NCBI RefSeq assembly: GCF_001042905.1
Contig: NZ_JYLB01000003.1
Coordinates: forward strand, 558,001-622,000
Direction of reading: 5' to 3'
Length of the DNA: 64,000 bases
Origin: Pseudomonas lini
GTDB taxonomy: Bacteria; Pseudomonadota; Gammaproteobacteria; Pseudomonadales; Pseudomonadaceae
The notes under the pieces are model-generated. The model ran no database searches. It had not been told where the DNA came from and was given only the letters and a program-made list of their open reading frames with translations. The position numbers and the translations under genes were made by a program. Positions 33,476 through 40,742 of this stretch are shown piece after piece (within the stretch, counting starts at the first letter, position 1; each line of letters begins with the position of its first letter).

Positions 33476-33700
33476 TCAAGGGCAGGCTTTACATCCTCCA
33501 GCGCCGCCCATGGTTGGACGTTTGCACCGAACATCGTGCACGTTGGGGAATGGAAATTGCGTTGATCTATCTACCTCTTGCTGCATCCCGCCGCAGCGCT
33601 TGCACCACACGGCTCCATTCAAAATGGACCAGCTCTGATGCCAGGCAAGGATCTTATCCAGAGTCGTCACTCTGCTGATACCTGTACAAAACATGTACAA
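33476..33700 (-). CDS. Possible small Cys-rich (zinc-ribbon-like) protein
   Basis: Up to 74 residues. The sequence has a CKRCGG pair in the middle, another Cys in VRCKRP and a C-terminal CKACP, a pattern that could bind zinc. The start is uncertain; the second ATG or a TTG at TLDKILAWHQSW is also possible, and no clear Shine-Dalgarno is seen. It lies just inside the left island boundary. Function unknown. Confidence 0.4.
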   Translation of the reverse strand: MYMFCTGISRVTTLDKILAWHQSWSILNGAVWCKRCGGMQQEVDRSTQFPFPNVHDVRCKRPTMGGAGGCKACP

Positions 33701-33970
33701 AATATACTAGACCATGGGTTCTTGCCTTCAAGACCAGCCGGAAGAGAATGGCGGGTGGGGTCTGAAGCAAATGAGTAGGGTTATACAACCAACAAGCTCG
33801 GTTGCTCATAAGCGCATCGCACCGCTTATATCCGCTACCCGTTGCTTGACTTTTAAAGATCGCCGTCCTAGCCTCTCTTAGGATTAAACAAAACCATAAC
33901 AAATGTGGTTAATTTAGCTTTAAGGGATAGATTCAGTCGTCACTCCTAATGGAATAAGGAGTTCATCAAA

Positions 33971-34198
33971 TTGCCCATCAACGCCAAGAATTTAACCGTA
34001 TATTCATCAAAAACATACGATGACTTTCTAACTGCGCGCGATCAACTGATCATGCGTAAGTACATTTTTAATCAGCACAAGCTGAAATCAAGAACAAGTA
34101 CCTCAACTGAAAACAGGACACCACGCCCCTTCCTGGCAACAAATCACAGTCAAACAAGACCACTAAGTAGTTCGACACACTTACTGGCGAATATTTAA
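33971..34198 (+). CDS. Doubtful small ORF with Shine-Dalgarno
   Basis: 75 codons from a TTG preceded by AAGGAG about 10 bases upstream, in AT-rich island DNA. The product is basic and Ser/Thr/Asn-rich, with no recognisable motif or signal. It may be a gene remnant. Nothing else coding is evident between 33701 and 34345. Confidence 0.25.
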   Translation: MPINAKNLTVYSSKTYDDFLTARDQLIMRKYIFNQHKLKSRTSTSTENRTPRPFLATNHSQTRPLSSSTHLLANI

Positions 34199-34345
34199 AA
34201 TATCATGCCTGAACAGGGCATCAACAACAAACAAAATCTATAACAAAGGAGTAATCGCATACAACCAGACATATAAAACAGCTGGAGCAAAACCCAAACT
34301 AACTACTGCAGACGCAATGTTAATTTAATAAAAGGAATTATACCA

Positions 34346-34729
34346 ATGGCTAAAAGAAGCGTTGATGTTTATTTTGAAAACTACCTCGACTCCACCTTGA
34401 GTCTAACTCAAAATTCTCTGAAGTTAGATCATGGGGAATGGGATACTTATCCTCCGCAGAAGATATTGAAGCCGAGCTCTAATGTGTCCGGCAAAGGCTA
34501 TTGGAAGACAGAGTCGGACGGGTTCGCTACGGGCACGGAGGCACTTTGCTCCTACGCTTTTTATGATTTTGTCACTGAGGAAATTTGCAATATAAATATC
34601 CACTGGGACGACCCATACGTGGGGTCTAATTCGTATGAAATCACGACCGATAGCGATAACGTTAAAGTTTCATATAGTGGTGGAGACGGCGATAACGCTA
34701 CTGTGACCTTCAGGGCAGAAAAAAGATAA
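34346..34729 (+). CDS. Small toxin-like beta-sandwich protein (aegerolysin/ET79-like?)
   Basis: 127 residues; ATG with AAAGGA about 9 bases upstream. No signal peptide or membrane segment. The sequence alternates like a beta-sandwich: DVYFENYLDSTLSL, LDHGEWDTYPP, then ESDGFATGTE and WDDPYVGSNSYE. This motif series reminds me of small fungal and bacterial pore-forming or crystal-type proteins (aegerolysin or ET79-like), but that is from memory and not proven. The gene is far more AT-rich than its surroundings and sits alone in AT-rich island DNA, which points to recent transfer. A role in antagonism or insect/fungal interaction would be speculation. Confidence 0.75.
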   Translation: MAKRSVDVYFENYLDSTLSLTQNSLKLDHGEWDTYPPQKILKPSSNVSGKGYWKTESDGFATGTEALCSYAFYDFVTEEICNINIHWDDPYVGSNSYEITTDSDNVKVSYSGGDGDNATVTFRAEKR

Positions 34730-35063
34730 CATAACGGAGCGGGGCCTTAGTTGATCAGATAGCCGCCGAGAAAATCTCGAGCGGCTATTTCAAAACTAAA
34801 TTTTAGAAAGTCGATCTCGTGATACTGCTCGCTGTAACTCATGGACCTGGAGCCGCCACCTCCTGCACGTACACCTGGCACGCCGCCGGCCTGATCAGCC
34901 CCCGGTCACCGTCGTCGGTGATACCGACAATTCGTTGAGCATGCGCTGGGTCAAGGTGACCCCAAAACCAGCAATTGATATATAAAGAAAAACAGGTCAT
35001 TTAAAGGAGGTACAAAACCGCCACATCACCCTATAAGAATAAATAACTTAGCGTTGGATATTC
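34730..35063. other. Intergenic, no gene recognised
   Basis: An AT-rich flank surrounds a GC-rich patch (about 34845-34965) that contains GGGTCAAGGTGACCCC, a palindrome-like sequence sharing GTCAAGGTGACC with the left-boundary hairpin. The patch has no open frame of useful length and may be a gene remnant. Confidence 0.4.
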
Positions 35064-35237
35064 TTACAGTAGTTCACCCTTTCTCCGGCGTTCTGCCAAC
35101 CGAACACAATCCCCCCGCACCACCGCAGGTGAACTTGCGTCTGAAAGGATCATCCACACCATGTAATCGATGGTCATTGACCGGTTGCCAACCTGAATGC
35201 TGTAAAGATTGTTGAACGCGACTTCTGCCTGGGGCAT
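35064..35237 (-). CDS. Possible small protein, unknown
   Basis: 57 codons from ATG 35237 (MPQAEVAFNNL...). Composition is protein-like, with a hydrophobic middle and a basic C-terminus, but there is no strong Shine-Dalgarno and no family recognised. It is divergent from the decayed effector module that follows. Confidence 0.3.
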   Translation of the reverse strand: MPQAEVAFNNLYSIQVGNRSMTIDYMVWMILSDASSPAVVRGDCVRLAERRRKGELL

Positions 35238-35274
35238 TCTTCGCGACGCAAATTTACATGGACGGTAACATTTG

Positions 35275-35963
35275 ATGCGCCCTGCACCTATGGATGTGCC
35301 TATCCCCTGCGCCTGCACGCTCGATACCTCGCTTCATCCCAGCGGCCTGAAAACCTCATTACGCCTTTATGGGCTCGTTCGCATCGTCGGTTTCTGCGAC
35401 ACATTTGCGAGCACACCGGTTGAAATTCTTTGCGCGACGTCCGGCAAAGGCAAGGCGATTCGGGCCTTCGTTTCAAGGCTGGACGCTGAGTTGGTTGCCA
35501 GGTCGATGCCTGACTCAGGCTATCGTGTCGTACCGCTGGCACAATTCGACCCTACTGGATTTATCCAGCAACACCAGGGTTGGCTGACCGTCCACATCAC
35601 CTGCGGTTTTGCCTCACAGTGCGGCACGTTACGACTTGCAAATGGCGACTTGCCACAAGCTTGGGCTGGTTTATCCATGCCCAGACGGGCCCCTGGAGCC
35701 CGGGGCGTTTCATCCACTGGGGCGAAGAAGTCGCCGAGATATTGCTCAGTACCTACCGCAGCGTCGGCATGCCCAATTACAACGCCTGGCTCAACCAGCT
35801 TGATGGCTATTCCATTCAGGCCATGGACAGCTGCGTCGAAATCGCCTGGCAGGCGTTATTGGCTTGCCGTCCCATGCGCGAAAACCACCGAGCACTGTTC
35901 AACCCTAGGGATGAGTGCTGGCGCTTTTCCGACTCGCCCATCGACCATTATTACCCCACTTGA
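35275..35963 (+). pseudogene. Frameshifted gene upstream of PAAR, family not recognised
   Basis: The N-terminal part reads well in one frame to about 35650 (LYGLVRIVGFCDTF ... LDAELVARSMPDSGYRVVPL ... HITCGFASQCG). From about 35655 the sensible protein continues in another frame (WFIHAQTGPWSPGRF ... LNQLDGYSIQAMDS ... DSPIDHYYPT, stop 35963). The change equals loss of one base modulo three. The start is uncertain (ATG 35275 or 35290). It ends 21 bases before the PAAR gene, so it was probably an adaptor, effector or immunity gene of the same type VI cargo module. I do not recognise the family. Confidence 0.55.
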
Positions 35964-35984
35964 AACCTTGAAAAGGAACTTCCC

Positions 35985-36475
35985 ATGAGTGGCAAACCTG
36001 CTGCCCGAGTTACAGATCCCACCAATTGTCCGCTTCCGGGACATGGCACGAATCCGATTGCCAGTGGCTCCCCCAATGTGAATTTCGACGGCCTTGCCGC
36101 CGCTCGCATGACCGATAAATCCGCAGCCCGATCACCGGTGCCGTCAGCTCTACGGTTCTCATCAATGGGCTGAATGCCGCTACTCAAGGCAGTTCAGGTG
36201 GCCACGGAAACGTGGTTATAGGTGGATCCGGCACGGTCATTATTGGCGACACCTTCGTACCAGCCCCCTTCAGCGGCCTTCTGCCGATGCCAGTGCATTT
36301 CAGCGACAAGTTCAGACTAGTTGACCAAGACTCGGGCGAGCCTCTACCCAATCTTAATTACGCCATCCAGCGCGCTGACGGCAGCATGGAACACGGTGTA
36401 AGTGATCCGATGGGGTATACGCATGTAGTGAGTTCGCACCTGTCCGAAACAATCAAACTGTTTCTGGAGGACTAA
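35985..36475 (+). pseudogene. PAAR-domain spike protein with TTR-like extension, frameshifted
   Basis: The first frame gives a classical PAAR start (MSGKPAARVTDPTNCPLPGHG ... FDGLAAARMTDKSA). The rest of the PAAR domain (SPITGAVSSTVLING ... GGHGNVVIGGSGTVIIGD) and a C-terminal FRLVDQDSGEPLPNLNY extension resembling transthyretin-like adaptor modules continue in a second frame to the TAA at 36475. At the junction (about 36125) family members have Ala-Cys-Gly; here GCA runs straight into GCCCGATC. This fits a 7-base deletion between two GCA copies. PAAR proteins cap the VgrG spike of type VI secretion systems and carry effectors. As read, this copy would be truncated after about half the domain. 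Confidence 0.8.
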
Positions 36476-36478
36476 GGC

Positions 36479-36616
36479 ATGGCAGCAGATGCCCTTCATA
36501 CAACCGACTGCACACAATCTTCCCCAGACCAAAGAACAAGTTTCATTATTTCTGTTTGCCCAGAGGGGCAGACAGTGAGCGTCAAAATCTATATTGGTGA
36601 CTTTCATCATGGCTGA
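36479..36616 (+). CDS. Possible small ORF between PAAR and effector
   Basis: 45 codons starting MAADALHTTDC, three bases after the PAAR stop. Its end overlaps the effector start (ATGGCTGA), so it could be a coupled small protein or the original N-terminus of the effector separated by a frame change. The sequence (SFIISVCPEGQTVSVKIYIG) is beta-like. No family recognised. Confidence 0.4.
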   Translation: MAADALHTTDCTQSSPDQRTSFIISVCPEGQTVSVKIYIGDFHHG

Positions 36617-37213
36617 AGTGGTTAGCAAGAATGGCAGGAAAATGTCTCCCGTAGCCACAAGAGCGGTGACGCCCGTCAAAGACTCCACCCCAAAAACTGT
36701 ATCGCTGGACGCAAAGAAACAGGTAAGACGGGCCGAGAATGAGGAGTATTTGAAGAATAAGAACGTGAAGGCATTTTTGGTTGCCATTGCCGAATCTGAA
36801 GGCGGTAGCTACCACGCGAAATATGGTTATGGCTGGGCACCGGGTTTTAAAACTGGAAAATGGACTTTCACTGATGAGTCCACCCATCCGGGGGCAGGTC
36901 ACGGCGGAAAAACTACGGCATCGGGCATGTATCAAATTACCATTGCCACTTGGCGCGAGTATGCCGAAAAGATGGGACTCACCGACTTTACGCCTAATAC
37001 GCAAGACCTTATCGCGGTCGACATTCTGCGCACCCTCGGTGTGATCGACAAGATCAAGGCCGGCGACATCCCGGGAGCAATGCCGAGGCGGCAACGAGGT
37101 GGGCAGCACTCCCCGAAGGGCCTGGTAAGAAAAATCATTATCCGCCGCAACCGTATGCCGAGTATCCAAAGTTTTTGGAGAGCTACAAATCGGCTGGAGG
37201 GACTGTCAAATGA
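36609..37213 (+). pseudogene. GH104 (lambda endolysin R-like) peptidoglycan effector, frameshifted
   Basis: From ATG 36609 the protein has a charged N-terminal linker, then a domain matching lambda R endolysin (lytic transglycosylase, GH104): FLVAIAESEGG with the catalytic Glu, YGYGW, FTDESTHPG, TTASGMYQI, LGLTDFTPNTQD and GDIPGA. At about 37080 the family sequence jumps frame (TRWAALPEGPGK ... FLESYKSAGGTVK, stop 37211-37213), as expected from loss of one base. The domain cleaves peptidoglycan glycan strands. Next to PAAR and a signal-peptide protein it is best read as a type VI antibacterial effector rather than a phage endolysin. As sequenced, the C-terminal third is out of frame, so it is probably inactive unless the shift is a sequencing error. 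Confidence 0.8.
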
Positions 37214-37608
37214 AGTTTTCAATCCTCGCGCTCGTCGCACTTTATTGCATTGGCACCAGCACAGCGTTTGCCGATGGCTCACAGGCGACAAGCGACAGGC
37301 GCGGGCCGGCAGGCATCGCCGTCGGTGAGCCCTTGGTCGCGGCCAGGGCCAAGCTGATCAAACAAGGATGGAAGCCGACGCGGATGCATACCTCCGACGG
37401 CTATGAATATAGTGGCGTGGAGCGGGAGCTGGCTGCACACAAGTTCTTCGAGGTCGATGTCTGCTCTTTTGATAGTTCGCGTTGCATCTTGTTCTACTCA
37501 AAGAGCGGCACCTGCCTGCGCGTCGACACCATTGGGGAACAACTCAATGACATGACGGTTACGCGATGGACCGATGAGTGTCCTGACGCGCCTCCAAAAA
37601 CCAAGTAA
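37210..37608 (+). CDS. Putative periplasmic immunity protein
   Basis: 132 residues; ATG overlaps the effector stop (ATGA). The N-terminus (MKFSILALVALYCIGTSTAFA) is a Sec signal peptide cleaved after AFA, so the mature protein is periplasmic, about 110 residues. It has four cysteines (VDVCSF, SRCIL, GTCLR, DECPD) that could form two disulfides. Coupling to a peptidoglycan-cleaving effector plus periplasmic location is the usual arrangement for a cognate immunity protein. No named family recognised; the role is inferred from context. Unlike the effector, this reading frame is intact. Confidence 0.7.
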   Translation: MKFSILALVALYCIGTSTAFADGSQATSDRRGPAGIAVGEPLVAARAKLIKQGWKPTRMHTSDGYEYSGVERELAAHKFFEVDVCSFDSSRCILFYSKSGTCLRVDTIGEQLNDMTVTRWTDECPDAPPKTK

Positions 37609-37650
37609 GCGCGGCGCGGGATAGCAACCGACGAAGTCCTGACCGATCAG

Positions 37651-38076
37651 ATGCTCGATGTGATCAGCCTCCAAGACCTAATGGAAGCTTTCGTCGAGCA
37701 GAACAAGGAAAGCACCGCAGAGGAGCGCTGGGAGCATCCGGATATACGCTTCAAAGAGTTCGATTACGGCGGCCTCCACATCTACTTCGACAAGAAGCCG
37801 AAGGATGACTCTTCGCTCTACAGCAATCGCGCGCGAGACGAGTACAGCCTATATAACGCTATCCACATCTCGTTCGATAAGCGCGGAAAGGATCGTGACG
37901 AAAAGGGTCGCGAAGTTGGCATCGTCTACGCTGCCAATATCGACAACGAGAAGGTTGGCCAAACCCTGCGGTTCAGGACCAAGTTCGAGAAGCTGCTGGC
38001 TGCACTCTACTTTGGGTCCGCCAAGATCGTCGTGGACTGCGAAGAAGACGAGTTCGGCTACGGCATTTACGATTGA
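37651..38076 (+). CDS. Hypothetical cytoplasmic protein, second immunity candidate
   Basis: 141 residues from ATG 37651; no clear Shine-Dalgarno, so the start may be elsewhere or the gene may be a 5'-truncated copy. It is acidic, without signal peptide or membrane segment, with repeated patterns HIYFDKKPKDD and HISFDKRGKDR suggesting a beta-hairpin duplication. It follows the periplasmic immunity candidate at 42 bases in the same direction. No family recognised; orphan immunity gene is a guess. Confidence 0.5.
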   Translation: MLDVISLQDLMEAFVEQNKESTAEERWEHPDIRFKEFDYGGLHIYFDKKPKDDSSLYSNRARDEYSLYNAIHISFDKRGKDRDEKGREVGIVYAANIDNEKVGQTLRFRTKFEKLLAALYFGSAKIVVDCEEDEFGYGIYD

Positions 38077-38130
38077 ACAACCAGCGCCACGTCAACCTGA
38101 CGATAACTGCCGGATCCTCTCTATGAGCGC

Positions 38131-38257
38131 GCATAGGGGTGTGATCTGGCGTGTGACTGGTTTGCACACTTGGCTAAAAAGAACGTTGCGCGTGGGTGCG
38201 AGCAGCGCTTCCGACTGGAAGATAGCCAGCCCCTCTCGCCAGATCACACCCCGATGC
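38131..38257. repeat. Long-range inverted repeat (21 bp, 1 mismatch)
   Basis: GCATAGGGGTGTGATCTGGC(G) at 38131-38151 is repeated as its complement at 38237-38257 with one mismatch; the inner 16 bases (38136-38151 and 38237-38252) are perfect. The 85-base centre has no open frame. Layout and size fit a small non-autonomous element or a large transcript hairpin. Confidence 0.75.
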
Positions 38258-38275
38258 GGACGAATCCAAGTAGTT

Positions 38276-38515
38276 TTAAAGGTTGCAGCTGTATTGATAT
38301 TCGAAGGGAAAAAATACTGTATCGACCACCAGCGAAAACGGCGCGTCGATCAGTAAAAAGGGGATTAACTTTCCGTGGGATTGGCCCACCAGCCACCAGT
38401 CGAACCGCACTCCGATGTAGGGGCATCGATGTTTGTCGTAATCCATCCGCATAGCGGTTGCCGCACACCCACTTAAACTGGCGATCAAAACCAGCAAAAT
38501 CATTTTCCGAAACAC
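38276..38515 (-). CDS. YceK/YidQ-type small lipoprotein (DUF1375-like)
   Basis: 79 residues. A lipoprotein signal ends with LSGC (lipidated Cys about 17). The body has CPYIGVRFDWW and LIDAPFSLVVDTVFFPFEY, the end pattern of the DUF1375/YceK family of small outer-membrane-linked lipoproteins of unknown function. Two ATGs (residues 1 and 5) can serve as start. It lies alone on the minus strand between the inverted repeat and the IS remnant. Confidence 0.75.
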   Translation of the reverse strand: MFRKMILLVLIASLSGCAATAMRMDYDKHRCPYIGVRFDWWLVGQSHGKLIPFLLIDAPFSLVVDTVFFPFEYQYSCNL

Positions 38516-38689
38516 GTAACGTCCTTATTACTTCTTTGCGCAGATCTGCGTAGACGCAGTTGCGAATAGTTAGTCACGCCCTTCCCCTTCGGCACCACCC
38601 GCATGCACTCCCCTCCGCGCCAACGGCAACCAGCGGAACGCCGAAGAAAAACTTAACGTGTGTCCGGGATTAGTTGACCACTACAATCA

Positions 38690-38800
38690 TGCGGCGTTAA
38701 AAACAGGCTCGGAATGCTCATTTACAACCCGTAAACTCCGCTTCCTCGCCTGTTTTTTCCTTGCCTGATCGCCACTCGGCGACTTTTCGTACAGACCCTA
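38690..38800. mobile_element. IS256-type element end (remnant)
   Basis: The last 38 bases (38763-38800) are the inverted complement of 39383-39420 with one mismatch; the latter precedes an IS256-type transposase start. This is therefore the opposite terminus of a related element whose body has been lost; the exact inner edge is unclear. The stretch 38516-38689 holds no recognisable gene. Confidence 0.65.
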
Positions 38801-38816
38801 GCAAGCAGGTGGTTGG

Positions 38817-39278
38817 TCAGTGCACCACTGACGGTTGGGTAGCGACCGAGACGGTGAAGGTCACGACAAACAGCACGACGAGTACCCAGAACATCCCCAT
38901 GACTGTCAGCATGACGACCTTCAGGCTTTGATAAAGCCAGCGCAACCAATGGCCTTCGGGTTTTGCTTCTGAGCGGGTTCTGAGTACGCCTTTCAAATAG
39001 AAGCCGAGGAGGGCCAGCAGTGCGCCATCAATCAACAGCGCAGGCAGGCCGGCTTCGGGGAAAATGCTTCCCCACCGATAGAATGACGACCGGCTCAGGA
39101 ACACCACATAACAAATGAGGCTGCCGTAGGGGATGGCTCTCCACCATTTACCGGCCAGCGCTCCGACCATCAGGCACATAATCACCATGAACGGGTTGAG
39201 GAGAATATTGATCATCCACTCCAGAACGTTGGGGAAGTAGCCCGGGGAATGGATGCTGCGCCAGATGTGTTCAAACAT
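38817..39278 (-). CDS. Integral membrane protein, unknown
   Basis: 153 residues with about four hydrophobic segments (near 22-45, 50-65, 78-95 and 118-145) joined by short basic loops; no motif recognised. It lies exactly between two outward-facing IS256-type ends, so it may be a passenger trapped between two insertions. A start at 39278 is preceded by weak translation signals only. Confidence 0.6.
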   Translation of the reverse strand: MFEHIWRSIHSPGYFPNVLEWMINILLNPFMVIMCLMVGALAGKWWRAIPYGSLICYVVFLSRSSFYRWGSIFPEAGLPALLIDGALLALLGFYLKGVLRTRSEAKPEGHWLRWLYQSLKVVMLTVMGMFWVLVVLFVVTFTVSVATQPSVVH

Positions 39279-39382
39279 TGTCCAGGTTCCTGACTTCTAT
39301 GGAGTAAGTGCTGCTTCGGTGCTTCCGCGCCGCGGCACGGTATCGGCGTATTGTCGGGTTACATAAGTCCTGTTGTGTAAAT

Positions 39383-39972
39383 TAGGGTCTGTACGAAAAG
39401 TCGCCGAGTGTCGATCAGGCAGAGGGTGTCCTGAAGTTTGTGTAAACGGTCATTAGGCGCACACTGCCTTTCCCAAGGAGTCTCAATGACCGAGCCCAAG
39501 CGCACTAAACGAGTCAAACCCGAACTGGTGAAGCTGGCCGACAGCCTGTTGGCCAATTACCGGAAGCCCGAGGACCTGATCGGCGAAAACGGTCTGCTCA
39601 AACAGCTCACCAAGATGCTCGTCGAACGAGCCCTGGAAGCTGAAATGATCGAGCACCTGGGTCATGACAAAAGCGCCGCGGTTACCAATGCCGAAGGAAA
39701 TGCTCGCAACGGCCATAGCGGTAAGACGTTCAAGGGCGACTTTGGCGAGCTACCGTTGGAAATCCCCCGTGATCGTCAGGGCATGTTCGAACCGCAACTG
39801 GTCTCTAAACACCAGACACGCTGGACCGGCTTCGATGACAAGGTCATTTCGCTGTACGCCCGAGGGATGACCGTTCGGGAAATTCAGGGGCACCTGCAGG
39901 AGATGCACGGCACAGAGGTCTCTCCCAGCCTCATCTCGGCGATTACCGACGCCGTTAGCGAAGAGGTCAAGG
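39383..39972 (+). mobile_element. IS256-family element, left end plus truncated transposase
   Basis: A terminal inverted repeat (39383-39420, TAGGGTCTGTACGAAAAGTC and on) is followed by AAGGAG and the transposase start. The element breaks off at about 39972 and no right end follows before the tRNA-proximal repeat. Confidence 0.8.
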
Positions 39973-40106
39973 TACTCACGGGGGTACCTATTCTTCCTTA
40001 CCGCGCCAGACAATCTGGGCTAACCGAAAATAATGCCACTATGATATCAGCGGAGAAAATTCTACGCTGCGCGCATTACACCCACGCCTATCGATCGAAC
40101 GACTAG
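39486..40106 (+). pseudogene. IS256-family (Mutator-type) transposase, 3'-truncated
   Basis: ATG 39486 has AAGGAG 5 bases upstream. About 160 residues match the N-terminal, DNA-binding part of IS256-type transposases: LLKQLTKMLVERALEAEM, HLGHDKSA, RNGHSGKTFKGDFG, IPRDRQGMFEPQLV, KVISLYARGMTVREIQ and SPSLISAITDAVSEEVK. Full-length enzymes continue with the DDE catalytic core (about 400 residues). Here the match ends after SEEVK (about 39972) and the frame runs on for about 45 unrelated codons. Without the catalytic core it cannot transpose. Confidence 0.88.
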
Positions 40107-40138
40107 ATCCGGCTTGAGAATCGAGGGAGTATTAATTT

Positions 40139-40189
40139 TTTGTGGGGGTAAATGTGGGGGTATTTTTCAGACATGAAAAAGCCCAACCT
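40139..40189 (+). repeat. Direct repeat, right island boundary
   Basis: Partner of 33287-33336. It overlaps the 3' half of the tRNA-Pro terminator. Read on the minus strand it begins ATGTCTGAAAAATACCCCCA, an in-frame start with about 23 codons, which may be the relic of an integrase or other boundary gene. Confidence 0.85.
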
Positions 40190-40203
40190 TTTCAGATTGG
40201 GCC
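40175..40203 (-). terminator. Terminator of tRNA-Pro
   Basis: On the minus strand GCCCAA and TTGGGC pair around TCTGAAAAGG and are followed by TTTTT, directly after the tRNA CCA end. Confidence 0.75.
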
Positions 40204-40219
40204 AAGTCATTGAAAAATA

Positions 40220-40296
40220 TGGTCGGGACGGAGTGATTCGAACACTCGACCCCTAGCACCCCATGCTAGTGCGCTACCGGACTGCGCTACGCCCCG
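40220..40296 (-). tRNA. tRNA-Pro (anticodon GGG)
   Basis: 77 nt cloverleaf. The acceptor pairs CGGGGCG with CGTCCCG, the D-arm is GCGCAGTCCGGTAGCGC, the anticodon arm is CTAGC-ATGGGGT-GCTAG (anticodon GGG), the T-arm contains GTTCGAATC, and CCA is encoded. Its downstream flank is the right boundary of the putative island. Confidence 0.97.
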
Positions 40297-40385
40297 ACTA
40301 GGCGTTAAATCTGTTCCTCATCTCGAGGAACGCTCAAGAATATATCGCAAGCTTTTGAAAACTGGAAGTATTTAAAAGCAGGAAT

Positions 40386-40742
40386 TTATTTCTTGAGAAC
40401 CACCAGAACATCTTCCAACTCGGCGATCATCTGGCGGATCATTTGTTTGTATTGGGTGGTGTCGTCTTTGGCTTCATCGCCGGACAAACGCAAGCGTGCG
40501 CCGCCGATGGTAAACCCCTGATCGTAAAGAAGCGCGCGGATCTGCCGGATCATCAGCACGTCCTGGCGCTGATAATACCGGCGGTTTCCGCGGCGTTTGA
40601 CGGGGTTGAGTTGAGGAAACTCCTGCTCCCAGTAGCGCAGCACGTGCGGTTTTACGGCACATAGCTCGCTGACTTCACCAATGGTGAAGTAGCGTTTGCC
40701 CGGGATGACGGGTAGTTCGTCGTTATGACTTGGTTCCAGCAT
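40386..40742 (-). CDS. MerR-family regulator downstream of ihfA
   Basis: 118 residues from ATG 40742, which overlaps the ihfA stop by 20 bases; a TTG 9 bases upstream is less likely. The N-terminal helix-turn-helix and wing read [21 protein letters not shown] and [12 protein letters not shown], followed by a short dimerization helix. There is no cysteine cluster or drug-binding domain, so the ligand is unknown. The ihfA-merR pair at the end of the pheST operon is conserved in proteobacteria. Confidence 0.9.
   Translation of the reverse strand: MLEPSHNDELPVIPGKRYFTIGEVSELCAVKPHVLRYWEQEFPQLNPVKRRGNRRYYQRQDVLMIRQIRALLYDQGFTIGGARLRLSGDEAKDDTTQYKQMIRQMIAELEDVLVVLKK

Larger units (their letters stand above)
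33287..40189. mobile_element. Putative genomic island next to tRNA-Pro(GGG)
   Basis: The segment is bounded by near-perfect direct repeats (33287-33336 and 40139-40189). The right copy lies about 30 bases beyond the tRNA-Pro 3' end and overlaps half of its terminator hairpin. Inside are AT-rich DNA, broken secretion-effector genes, orphan small genes and IS256-type remnants, all unlike the housekeeping DNA on the right. No intact integrase is present, so it is probably a fixed, decayed insertion or the result of repeat-mediated rearrangement. Confidence 0.6.

Noticed and set aside
35985..37213. Prophage lysis cassette
   Set aside because: The GH104 domain is endolysin-like, but there is no holin, spanin or structural phage gene; PAAR-TTR upstream and a signal-peptide partner downstream fit type VI cargo better.
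38131..38257. CRISPR array
   Set aside because: Only one inverted pair and no regularly spaced direct repeats; no array seen anywhere in the window.
38722..38949. 75-codon minus-strand ORF
   Set aside because: Overlaps the IS end and the start of the better-supported membrane protein gene in another frame; no family features.
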